A DNA stretch of 64,000 bases, taken from Balanoglossus misakiensis (taxonomy: Eukaryota > Hemichordata). Position 1 is the first letter of the stretch. Each line of letters opens with the position of its first letter. Positions 33,434 through 42,882 of this stretch are shown here, piece after piece. Position numbers and translations under genes: made by a program. The stretch spans positions 9,982,001 to 10,046,000 of the forward strand of contig CM082598.2 in NCBI GenBank assembly GCA_040954595.2, written 5' to 3'. The notes beneath the pieces were generated by a model. It ran no database searches, was not told the DNA's origin, and saw only the letters and a program-made list of their open reading frames with translations.

Positions 33434-33960
33434 CTGAAACAAAAGAAAACAAAAGATCAGATGATCTGCGTTGACAAGGTATCAACTTACACTCAAAATT
33501 GTAATTATTGGCAACAAGACTGTCTAATTCTACTATTGGCTGCACTGTGCTAACCAGTAAGTTCAGGTGTACACGCAAAATCCATTTGACCGAGAATCTG
33601 GGTGAAATAGGCTGTTACATGATGGCAAAGTCAAGATGATTACTGATGTCAAAACAATGCAAATTTATGCAATTGAAAGACTAGTTTTGTTTCATTTTAC
33701 ATTGTTGTAAAGTCTTCATTATTTAAAACTGTGAAAATCTCACAAAAGAAATCTCTATTTACTGATCAGAATGCTTGATATGCTGGCCAATGGCAGCCAT
33801 AATTGTTCAATTCTGACACTTTCTGTGAGCACAACAGTGGTTTAGAGAAATAGACTATCAACCACTGACCTAGAAACATTACACTTTCTCGTTTTGCTTC
33901 AGAATGGGAACATTTTAATTCTTTTAGAAACTCAATTCAGACGATCATAATAGGCCTTAC

Positions 33961-34185
33961 CTTGGCACAACAGAGCAAACTCAGGTAGATGTTGTAAAGC
34001 TACATTGACGACACTCTGGTCACTACTATGCAGACAATCAATGATGGCTGGCAGGAGTTCCTTGGCAGTGCTGTTGACAAACAGTGGAAAGTCTAATAAG
34101 TGGAGTACCAATAATCGATATGCCTTTTTCATTTGCCCTTCCAAGACGATGCGAAAATGAGGCCAGAAAGTCATTGAGTAAAAAT
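33961..34185 (-). CDS. INTS1: INTS1 penultimate exon, 5' edge abutting a fold-back element
   Basis: The minus strand reads LLVLHLLDFPLFVNSTAKEL, then VVNVALQHLPEFALLCQ before GTAAGG, matching human ...VVQTALRNLPEYALLCQ. Further upstream the frame stays open through NFYSMTFWPHFRIVLEGQ, which plausibly matches the SFFSTNLQRLM segment, right up to the fold-back element at 34186. The true 5' splice border is therefore unknown; the exon may have been cut by the insertion. Confidence 0.8.
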
Positions 34186-34653
34186 TCCACCCACAGCCCT
34201 GCAAGGCGCCATAGAAAAAACTGGTGCTTCTGCGGTCCGGATCCGGACCGCAGCTTTTTCGGCCGAAATTCGATTTTATCGAAGCAAAATCCTTTCCCTG
34301 TTTACTTCTGCCTCCTAACCGACTCCAAATATGATGCGATTAACTTGTCCTAACGTCCGAACCACTCGCGTTTGTTTTATTTTTGTGTGTTTACATGTTG
34401 AGATCGCCATATTAAATATAAGGCTTACAGTGAGTTTATCTCCATGGGTAAACATAAAAGTTTTAGAAAGCGAGCGGTTCGGACGTTAGGACAAGTTAAT
34501 CGCATCATATTTGGAGTCGGTTAGGAGGCAGAAGTAGACAGGGAAAGGATTTTGCTTCGATAAAATCGAATTTCGGCCGAAAAAGCTGCGGTCCGGATCC
34601 GGACCGCAGAAGCACCATTTTTTTCTATGGCGCCTTGCAGGGCTGTGGGTGGA
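34186..34653. mobile_element. Fold-back element FB3
   Basis: Two nearly identical inverted arms of about 185 bp: TCCACCCACAGCCCTGCAAG at 34186 and its mirror at 34634-34653. Each arm includes the self-complementary CGGTCCGGATCCGGACCG and CGGACGTTAGGACAAGTTAA or its complement. A loop of about 90 bp (34375-34465) remains. The arms give mirror-image open frames on both strands, which are not genes. It separates the last two INTS1 exons from the array. Confidence 0.88.
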
Positions 34654-34956
34654 GGCCGTGTAACGCCGGGAACACACAGACCTGTACGCAGAGCTATATA
34701 TAACTACTACTCTTACCCCCCATCAGTGTTTGACCCTCGAAAACAACTAATCCTTAGCCCTGTGAATATACTCGTACATTGACCTTTTGGGGCGGGATTC
34801 TTTTTTGGCGCGCAACCACTAGTACCAGGCCGCAGACCAGGAACTTATTTGGAAACTTTTAAAAAAATCATACGCCACCGTCTTGATGACTGGCCCCTAT
34901 TTTAATAATGGTTTCGTCGTTTCGCTGTTTCGTTGTTTCGCTAAGTATAACTAGCC
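34654..34956. other. Unique spacer between FB3 and the INTS1 array
   Basis: No exon of the missing INTS1 segment was found. A short run of GTTTCG(C/T)T repeats lies at 34910-34943. Homology between C1 and the later units starts at 34957. Confidence 0.6.
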
Positions 34957-35192
34957 CTTATTATTTATATTCCCCTGTATATATTCCCCTGTAAATGTCT
35001 CATAATTTGAGGAATAATATTTTGGAAGCTGAACGGAAGTTGCAACTCAAATCAAATTTCAACTTCTCCAATATATGGAATAACACTATAAGCCTACTGA
35101 CTTGAGAAACTCAAATTGAATTTCAAATTCTCGAACAAACGAAAATATGTTTGAATGTAAGTAATCTTATTATAAAATTGACATGCAATTAC

Positions 35193-35372
35193 CTGTCGTT
35201 GGTGAAGCAAACTGAACAATGGACATGACAAATGATGTTTTCTGTGTAGATTATCAATAAACTGACTCTCATCACTTGATGTTAGGATTTCTTGCATTGC
35301 CAGAATGATGTGATCACCAGAATTCTCTGATGAATCAAACAATTTCAGCCTGGAGATTTCCCTGGACAGTGT
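35193..35372 (-). CDS. INTS1: INTS1 e7 (unit C1)
   Basis: Between TTCTCACACAG and GTAATT, 60 codons in phase 0: TLSREISRLKLFDSSENSGD ... SQFIDNLHRKHHLSCPLFSL. Human INTS1 has LGQELARVV ... MHRSHFLACPLLRQL at this place. It should be followed by e8, but in C1 the next INTS1 sequence downstream is the penultimate exon. Confidence 0.85.
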
Positions 35373-35748
35373 CTGTGTGAGAAATGATGGCAAAATATTA
35401 ATATCATTTATTAGGAAACCTGGCCAGTCACTGAGAAATCTGTCGGCCTTTACAAAGTATAGTTCATAATCTTCTCATAAAATGATAAAGTTGCCGCAAA
35501 GGTATACAGTCACCTATAATTTACATACGCCCATATATGGCTGAAATGGCGTATTTGAGCGTTCTAAAGGACATATGGCGGCGCTCTTTTTTTCGCGTGT
35601 GCCACCCACTGAAAATCTGTGATTGGCTAGATCTCAAGTTTACCATGGTAACTGTAGTTAAATTACCATAGTTGACAATATACCTTAACATATCATATTT
35701 CTTCTGGGAAGTGTAATTGTTTTAAGATCAAATATTACATGTACATAC

Positions 35749-35817
35749 CAATTGTATGCCTCTCAGATATTGTCTTTCCGTTGATGCACTCACTTTGTGC
35801 TCACCAATACTGAATAG
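35749..35817 (-). CDS. INTS1: INTS1 e6 (unit C1)
   Basis: 23 codons, LFSIGEHKVSASTERQYLRG IQL, between a TTACAG acceptor and GTATGT. Phase 0 on both sides fits e5 and e7. It corresponds to the human FLQIFPLSPDPRW region. The plus-strand frame over it is an antisense shadow. Confidence 0.75.
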
Positions 35818-35936
35818 CTGTAAATATAATCAAAGGAGAAGAAATCACTCACTCATTAGCAATGATACTGCAAAAGTGGAAGTGACTGATTTTGAGTATG
35901 AAGTTGGAAAAGAGTCCCAGTACAGTGTAGAGAGGT

Positions 35937-36890
35937 ATCCTTCGGTTCGACCAGGAAAAAATAATTATTCTTTACAAAAAGACGAAACAATGGGGGTAAA
36001 AATGAGTCAAAGTGCCAGAAAGACCCCCTCGGACATTTATGCAAATTAGGTTCAAATAGGCTTCATGGTGCGATTGAAAATCAACGACACATTTCGCCAC
36101 TTGTCCCATTTGTTGTTCCACATCAAATAAATGGAAGATCCGAGAAAATCCACACTTTTCCAGTTTTTGTACAGTCATCCTATAAGTATAAGCGCTTCTA
36201 CGGTACCGCCTGTGAGTCTTACAGCTTTGAGACCAGTGCGTAATATACTAGTAGTAAAAGCATACCGGGATGTGGGAACACGCTTTGAGTTGGTCCCGTG
36301 GGACAAAGAAGTTTTTAATTTATTCACGCACAGGGATGTATTTTTAGCCAGACAATGGCAAGACCTAGTTGCCTAGCAATTATCACCATGAACTTTGCTA
36401 CAAGTTTCACTATCACTTCCACTGGGCGTCTCAATTTTTTCAGCAGAGCCCCAGCTGCAGTAAGTTCCGACTACCTCAAGGCTTTGCGCATATAATTGCC
36501 TGTAGGTTTTGGGGCTCCTCATTTTACTGATGACCATCAGCAACAAGGCAAATTGACCGTTGACTAAGCAAGGTGCTAAACATCGCTCTTTTCAGAGGGG
36601 TAATTTTACATGCAAGGTCATTAGAAACTGCCACTTGTATCCCCTCAATTTTCAGCCACCCCCCTGTTACAAAATGACCCCTTTCCTTAATTAACTATTC
36701 ACGCCTGATTTGAGGTCAGACAAGGGTCATTCATTCATGGCGGTTTGAGCTCAGGCCAAGGGGAAAACGGTTACACTTACACGTTTAGCACTAGTCGAAA
36801 TTGTAGGGGTTGTAAAATAATTAATTATAGGAAAAATAGTGGGTGGACGAACTAATGGAGTGGTCGAACCGATAGAACGATTACGGTCGG
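35937..36890. mobile_element. C1-specific 0.95-kb insertion
   Basis: Units C2-C5 have only a 12-bp bridge (TTCCAGATTAGG) where C1 has 954 bp. The ends share TCGGTTCGACCA in inverted orientation (35941-35952 and about 36863-36874), which suggests a transposon. The alternative is that C1 is ancestral and the others share a deletion. A plus frame at 36131-36376 has no family match. Confidence 0.55.
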
Positions 36891-37212
36891 TAGATTTTGC
36901 TGTCCAACCATTTTCACACAACGGCCATAAAACTTAAAGAAGAACTATTAAATTACCCAGCCTGATAAGTTTTGTGGTGTTTGGAAAGTCGTCCATGTCT
37001 GATGACACAAGATCAGCTTTTGATTGTAACATGAGACATGATCAGTTGTGTTTTGGTTCAAAAGAACATGACCTGGTTTAAGAAGCCTTGCAACTTCAGG
37101 TGACTACAGAAGGAGCTATACTGTGCCCATTGGCCTTGATTTGACTGAGAAACCATGATTTACTGAAAAGCCACTTGGAAAAGGGTCCACTTTATTTCTA
37201 AACCAAACTTAC

Positions 37213-37340
37213 CTTCAGGAAGATCATCTTGGCTGACTCTTGACTATCTACAGTGACTTTTCTTGCATCCATCTTGGCTGCAACATCTTTCTTTTCATCC
37301 ACCTGCATTGCCTCACTTTTCTCCTCTTTCTTTTCCTCAT
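37213..37340 (-). CDS. INTS1: INTS1 e5 (unit C1)
   Basis: After ATTTGCAG it reads DEEKKEEKSEAMQVDEKKDV and ARKVTVDSQESAKMIFLK before GTAAGT. An acidic/lysine-rich linker is followed by the RVG-T ... GMFLQ equivalent of human INTS1. It starts with two bases of a split codon and ends in phase 0. Confidence 0.8.
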
Positions 37341-37622
37341 CTGCAAATAAAAATTGTGTTATGTCCAGGAAATATTATTTACTTTCTGAGAAGAAACTGG
37401 AATATCTAGCTTTGCAAATCAGTTAGTGAAATAAGAGAACGCAAACAATTAATTGTCATGAAATAGTCACCTCTGTTAATATCGCGAAAAATTTCCCATC
37501 ACAAAAATTACCAAGATTACAGTAACCTAAAAATATAAAATCCTAATAATGTCCAAAGTTGAAGAATTCTATATGTATGACTTAACTTTTGAGACACTAT
37601 TTCACAACACAAATACTAGTAC

Positions 37623-37781
37623 CTTTGTTCTCTTTATCCAGGAATGAATTTTTTTCCACCTTCTGCTCCTCTCATCTGTTGAACTTCCACTAACTGAGCC
37701 ATGTATCCTTTGTCAACCACAGCCTGTTCCATACTGTACAGATCTTGTCTGCAGGCCATGTCGAGATGCTGCAGTAGTTTG
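37623..37781 (-). pseudogene. INTS1: INTS1 e4 with one-base frameshift (unit C1)
   Basis: The frame reads KLLQHLDMACRQDLYSMEQA, VDKGYMAQLVEVQQMRGAEG, very close to human KLLQYLDQA ... DKNYMAHLVEVQHERGASGG. A run of seven A on the minus strand (37649-37655) then throws the frame into a TAA. With six A the exon would reach the donor GTACTA in phase 1 and join e5 in frame. The length of 159 bp is thus one too many. The same run occurs in all six e4 copies. Confidence 0.85.
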
Positions 37782-38153
37782 CTGTGAAAAGAAACAGAAG
37801 TGTTACATGTGTATGTGTGTTACAGGGCCAGATCACGGCACATCATGACAAAATCTTTGTGAATATGGTGCTAGCATCATGTTTATAGCAGATCATGTGT
37901 ATTCATACTTGTGGGCCAAATGACCTTAATATGTGGTTTGTTGTATGACTTAATTATAACACACACACCCAGTTTTTTTAATAGTCCTGCTTGAAAGATC
38001 ACAGAGTGTCTTTGGCTACTGAAAAGCACCACCACAATGAGAGATAACTCACAACACCGAAGAGTAAATCTCTAAAGTTGTAATTTAAACCAAGTATGGA
38101 AATTGGGATGTACGGTAGCTTTGATGAGGAATAATTCTAGAGTTACAACATAC

Positions 38154-38226
38154 CTCATGCTGTTGACTGGTATACCAAAGGACTGCACAAACAAGACCAA
38201 CTGAGCTGGTTCCAAGTCTTCCAGGG
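38154..38226 (-). CDS. INTS1: INTS1 e3 (unit C1)
   Basis: It reads LEDLEPAQLVLFVQSFGIPV NSM, with split codons at both borders that fit e2 and e4. Human INTS1 has QQLVLFVQSFGIPVSSMSKL, almost identical, so this exon identifies the gene most clearly. Confidence 0.92.
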
Positions 38227-38426
38227 CTGAAAAAAATGACAAATTCAGGATGAAAACAACAAAAGTTTGGTGAGAAAAGATCCCAAGTTGAATTGACACA
38301 CAGATTGGCAGATATTTCCACGAAATATCACATGTAAATGGTGCAACAACAGATTAACCGATCAGGCCATGACAAATACTGCACCTCTTCACAAAAACTG
38401 CTGGGTTGCAATTTATAGCATAAAAT

Positions 38427-38570
38427 TACTGTAAAACAGGAAATTTTTGTGATATCACAAGAGAGCTGACTATTCCATTGCTCACATTGTTTCTTTGCGA
38501 CCATTTATTTTCACGTTTTTTGGCTCTCACGAAATTCGCAAAAATTTCCCCTTTTACAATAGTATGGTTG
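38427..38570. repeat. Small inverted repeat in e2-e3 intron
   Basis: ACTGTAAAACAGGAAATTTT is mirrored by AAAATTTCCCCTTTTACAAT. Copies sit at the same place in C3 (about 52118-52261), C4 (56217-56360) and C5 (62962-63105). Confidence 0.6.
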
Positions 38571-39141
38571 GATCTATACAATGTATACATTGAATGGGGA
38601 TGAACACTGGACAGTGGAGCATTCTATATTAAAATTTGGGAAAACATTGAAGCCATATTAAGGTCATACTTGATTAAGCTGAAAGTCGGCACAGAATAAA
38701 TTTGAAATTCAATTGGCTACAAAAATTGACTTTTCTGCCATTCTGAGATCTCCATGCTGAGCTCAATTATGTTGCTGCTTCATATAGTGGTCAGCAATAA
38801 AAACTTACTACTGTTACAGTGGTTATACATGTAACTCTTATTAAATGTTTTTTTTTCTTGTTTTATCATGAAATCTGACAATATCACGAAATCTGACTGT
38901 GGGTGGCACGACAGAATAAAACTGGTTTTCGTCTCAACTTTTGTACATGTAGTGACACAATGAAAGAATGACAGAGAAACTGCTAACAGACAGATTATTA
39001 TATATTTTTTTACCTTTTCATGTCACTTTTATAAAACACTGCATGGCAACAAATGTGAACCATGAACAATTTGCAAGACAATGAACTAGAAGTTGAACGA
39101 GATTTGAAGACCTGCTCTGGAAGTAATTGATTGACACTCAC

Positions 39142-39307
39142 CCATGAGTAAGATTCCGCATGGGGCTGTGTGGCTTTCTTCAAGTAATTGTAGAATATAT
39201 GTAACATGGATGTCAGTGTACATAGTGTTGGTCTGGTCGGCACTGGTGTCTCTACACAGCATGGAGCTGAGTATGGTGGGCCTTTCTACAATCAACTGAG
39301 CTAAATC
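39142..39307 (-). CDS. INTS1: INTS1 e2 (unit C1)
   Basis: From TGATTCTAG it reads DLAQLIVERPTILSSMLCRD, then HVTYILQLLEESHTAPCGIL before GTGAGT. It continues e1 (phase 0) and leads to e3 (phase 1). The helical-repeat character fits INTS1 upstream of the FVQSFG motif. Confidence 0.8.
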
Positions 39308-39644
39308 CTAGAATCAGAAAGGTAGCAGTGAAGTAAAATCAAATATGTTTGTCAAAACAACAACAACAATAACAACACACATAATCATATTCAAATAAAA
39401 ATCACTTGGTTCATGCTTAGAACTTTCTATAAACTTACTCTTTTTTTTTGCACATACTCCAATGAAAATACTGTTTGATATATAGATCACAGACTTTTGC
39501 ATTTTCAACTGTTTTTGTTCTAATACTATTTGTGTGTAGCCCTCACCCAGAACCTGTATGTATGATTCACAATCATATGTCTTTATTTGTTTCTACCAGA
39601 GGTCTCCACGACTCATACTGGAAATACACAAATCATCATCTTAC

Positions 39645-39740
39645 CAATGCAAGGTCGGCCATTTCATGAAGCTGATTGGTCGAAGAATATTTGGAGAGGA
39701 ACATGATGTACGCACTGATGGTGAGTGGCTCTGTTTCCAT
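39645..39740 (-). CDS. INTS1: INTS1 e1 (unit C1)
   Basis: 32 codons between TTGCCAG and GTAAGA: METEPLTISAYIMFLSKYSS then LHEMADLAL. It is phase 0 at both ends and joins e2 as ADLAL/DLAQL. The exon is present only in C1 and C3. Preceding exon e11 ends in phase 2, so e11-to-e1 splicing, as dictated by the array order, would break the frame. Confidence 0.7.
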
Positions 39741-40015
39741 CTGGCAAGCCTTAGGACTAACAGCACATCGCTCACTGTGTTAAACGGCACAAAAGTTACA
39801 ATTTCTGTCAAACTCTGCACCTATTCTAGTTTCCCCCCCAAAAAAATTCATGAAAATGGCAAGCTAGACTTCAGTGTTATATCGAAATTCTACATTAAAT
39901 TAAGCACTAAGCCTCATATATTGGCAACTCATTCTCCACATGAGGCATTTTCAGATCTTTACACGATTTTCTGTGTACAAAGATCAACCTGAAGAAGTAT
40001 GATACAATTTCTCAC

Positions 40016-40267
40016 CTAGTTGAGTCTGTCCTTGGTTTGAGTAACCAATCGATACATTTATGCAAAGTCTGCCAATTACTCTGGTGGCTCAACAGTGCCA
40101 GCAAATAAGCACTGCACGAACTTTGAACTTTGCCCTCTGTTCTGGGTTTGTGCGTCTTGACAAAGAGTAACTGGTGTTGCAGTTGAGGGCAACTTTGCAC
40201 AATCTCGGGGTCCAGGAGCTCCAGCCAATCAATAAGCAGCCCTGCCGTTGACCAGCCTAATTCGCAT
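40016..40267 (-). CDS. INTS1: INTS1 e11 (unit C1)
   Basis: It reads CELGWSTAGLLIDWLELLDP, PEIVQSCPQLQHQLLF, AYLLALLSHQSNWQTLHKCI, matching human SGLLVDWLEMLDPEVVSSCP ... LLTLFTHQSSWPTLHQCI. It joins e10 through a split Lys codon and ends in phase 2 before GTGAGA. It is the only complete e11 in the window. Confidence 0.9.
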
Positions 40268-40455
40268 CTGTGACAATGTGTAATTAAAGAGAAATATACA
40301 GTCAGTGGAGTAAAGGGTATAACACAATCATACTGATGGAATTCTCACTACCTGAAATAGGTTTTTGCTACCTAGGTGAGTGATGAATAAAGGTCTAATG
40401 TCCTCTCTGATATAACATACTAGTGTATGGTAAATGTCTTTCAGAGATCTACACA

Positions 40456-40650
40456 TTAAAGGGACAAACTCTCTACAGTTAATTCATTTTGGGGAGATTT
40501 TTACTCTCATATCCTACAAACGGGATGGAAGTTGTGTGTGGTCGAACATTGATTCACTATATATCCACATGTAGAATAACATAAATGGTGTCTTGTATCA
40601 AACATAATGTATGGAAAAAGGGCAGCGAGAGAGAGACTTTGTCCCTTTAA
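40456..40650. mobile_element. MITE, AAAGGGACAAAGTC family (M5, unit C1)
   Basis: TTAAAGGGACAAACTCTCTA to GAGACTTTGTCCCTTTAA, lying between e10 and e11. C4 has the same copy at 57285-57479, so it was present before amplification. Confidence 0.8.
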
Positions 40651-40817
40651 ATATCATAGCTGGCATACAGTTATAAATATGCATTTTTTGATTTATGTCT
40701 TGCAAGTACAAAACTGTTCTTTATTAAAAAGAAATACAGACAAGGTGATCCCAGGAACATAAAACCCAAAACTCAAAGCTACCAGACAGATGAGTCTTGA
40801 GATAAACTTGGACTTAC

Positions 40818-40971
40818 TTGTCAATCAATCTGGACTGCTCTTGTAACAACAACTCACTCAATGCTTCACTGGTGCTGGATGATTTTGTTGGCACTTGCAT
40901 AGCAACAGATAAGGCTTTATTCAGAAACTCTTCTAGTTGGCTGGAATTGGCGCCTGTCAGCTGGTGATACA
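40818..40971 (-). CDS. INTS1: INTS1 e10 (unit C1)
   Basis: It reads YHQLTGANSSQLEEFLNKAL, then SEALSELLLQEQSRLIDK before GTAAGT. Human INTS1 has VLQGLIEVRSPHLEELL ... SSLLLQEEEP here. Phases fit e9 and e11. This copy has AGA (Arg) where C4 has TGA. Confidence 0.85.
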
Positions 40972-41645
40972 CTGCATATGGTGCAAAGTCAAACAAAATT
41001 CACCCAATCATAAAATGTATCATTAACATGATCATACCATAAAAAAATGTGAATGAATTACAATTATAGCGTGCGCATATTGAATCATACGAAATCACAC
41101 CAAATAACGCGAGACTTAGAAATAACATTACATGTGTATGGTGCCACTTAAACGACACCATTTATTCTTTTTGAGCCTAAATCATGTTTAACCACAACTA
41201 GACAACCACAATGACCTTGTGAGAATGAAACCCACCAATAAATACATGTAGATAATCTGAAGCTATCACAGAAACAGAATGTCTTTGACAAAGTATTGCA
41301 AAGCCTTCAGTTGACCGCGAAAAAGTTGACGAAGCATGCATGTGGAAAGTGGAGTGTTGATAACAATGTGATTATATGCACGATAGCTTGCTGCGCTCGC
41401 ACTCAGGTCAAACCTGTTACATATTACCAAAAATGTGGATCTATATAATTAACATTGGGTCCGTTCCTTCTTATCCCACTCGTGTTTCTGTTTGTTTGGT
41501 GAGAATATCTAATAGGTTAGCCCCTTTCACTCCCAGTTCCTTCTTTAGAGGTCCAACCTTACCATAGAAAACGATGGGTTTGGACTGGAACATGGCGGTG
41601 AAAGGGTTCAGGTGCTTGAGGGAGTGTTAAAAATGCAGACTTTAC

Positions 41646-41771
41646 CTTTCTATAACATGTCTCTATCTACAGCCATCCGTCCCTCAGTGACGGCTTCAAT
41701 GATTTCACTCACTTCATCCAAGTTGCCACCACTGGCTTTGATGGGACTTTTCTCACTGCTCAGGGATTTCG
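41646..41771 (-). pseudogene. INTS1: INTS1 e9 with in-frame TAG (unit C1)
   Basis: After CCTTCCTTCCAG it reads KSLSSEKSPIKASGGNLDEV and SEIIEAVTEGRMAVDRDML, then TAG (41650-41652), then K and a good donor GTAAAG in the phase that e10 needs. Aligned with human ...VEPDLISKV..., the stop falls on a normal internal residue. The same TAG is in C2 and C4. Confidence 0.8.
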
Positions 41772-42342
41772 CTGGAAGGAAGGACGTAAGACTGGAATTA
41801 AGGCATACGTCCCTACATAAAGGGAGGACATTTGGACATGATACCACAAATGGTTAATGGAGTTTCTGGGAAGGTTTTCAAATTCCAGGAATTTCCAGGA
41901 GTGTACGAATCCAGTTAAGAATTCTTTATGTCATGTGATCTGGCCATGTGACCTGCAGCATTGTCATTTCCAGGTGACGGCAAACAACATAGTGGCATCC
42001 AGTAAAAGTTTTCCACGTATGTAAGTACTTAAGAACCGCCAGACATGTAACATGTATCAGGTATAGTACCTCATCAGCCTCATGGCATTTTGTTTGCACA
42101 GTCTTTGTCTGCACCACATTGCTGAAGTTGCCTGTCATCTGGAAAATTGAATGCCAACGTATTTGCGCTTGAGCGCGTCTGGCGTCTTTTGATATCAAAG
42201 AATAAATGCATTGTACAAACTTGAAAGTATGTAGAATTTTTCTATTTATCCTGTGTGATATAGTGAAAACGCTCAAGTTACAGTTTGTGTATGGTTTTGA
42301 GAATTATTTCACTGCTTGAGGTAAGTGAAATAAACAGCTCAC

Positions 42343-42475
42343 CTTGTTGTCTGTTGACTTTTTCATACTGGTTGAGAAGTTTTGTAAACACACTGTTTTC
42401 AGACTTTGATGAACTCAAAATTGCAGACACTAGCTGGACAAATCTCATCATATCTTCCTTCTTTTCAAGATGTTT
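42343..42475 (-). CDS. INTS1: INTS1 e8 (unit C1)
   Basis: KHLEKKEDMMRFVQLVSAIL, then ENSVFTKLLNQYEKVNRQQ before GTGAGC. Phase 0 at the start fits e7 and phase 1 at the end fits e9. It matches the human region after the QLCQYQR segment in helical pattern. Confidence 0.78.
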
Positions 42476-42882
42476 CTAAATGATATAAAGGAGTGAGAGT
42501 GAGAATTGTGCATGATTATGTCAGTTTTGAACTTTCATGTCTGTTTTGGACTGAGAGCTGTTGAATGAGAGAGAGAGAGGGAGAGAGAGTTCGCGCTCGA
42601 ACAATCAGGGGGTCACGCAGACGTAATCTTTTCATTGGCGTGATACTGATATCACCACGTAACTTTCAATTCCCAAGAGTGCGACTGTACGTACGTAAAC
42701 TGTATCAAATTCAACTCATTCACGTCATATGAGAGGAGGTATACCGTGCGAATGCGAGCGCTGGGGGAACCGGGTACCGCCTACTTGAAATGGACCTCTT
42801 CCCTTAGTGAAGTCAAATAATCATAATTATCTATCATGTAAGAAGTCAAAAATGTAAGAGAATGTTTTAATAAATATGTCAA
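42476..42882. other. e7-e8 intron and unit border
   Basis: It contains a GAGAGAGGGAGAGAGAG microsatellite near 42567. It repeats at the end of C2 and C4. No exon is seen. Confidence 0.6.

Larger units (their letters stand above)
34957..42882 (-). repeat. INTS1 array unit C1
   Basis: 7926 bp. It is the most complete unit, with e7, e6, e5, e4, e3, e2, e1, e11, e10, e9 and e8 in increasing coordinates (all minus strand). The left edge aligns with 42883, 47549 and 59703. It alone contains the 0.95-kb stretch 35937-36890 and both e1 and a full e11. Confidence 0.92.

Noticed and set aside
34084-34677. Matching open frames in both orientations
   Set aside because: They are the two arms of fold-back element FB3.
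35756-36049. Plus-strand open frame repeated in every array unit
   Set aside because: Antisense to INTS1 e6, whose splice borders and phases fit the minus strand.
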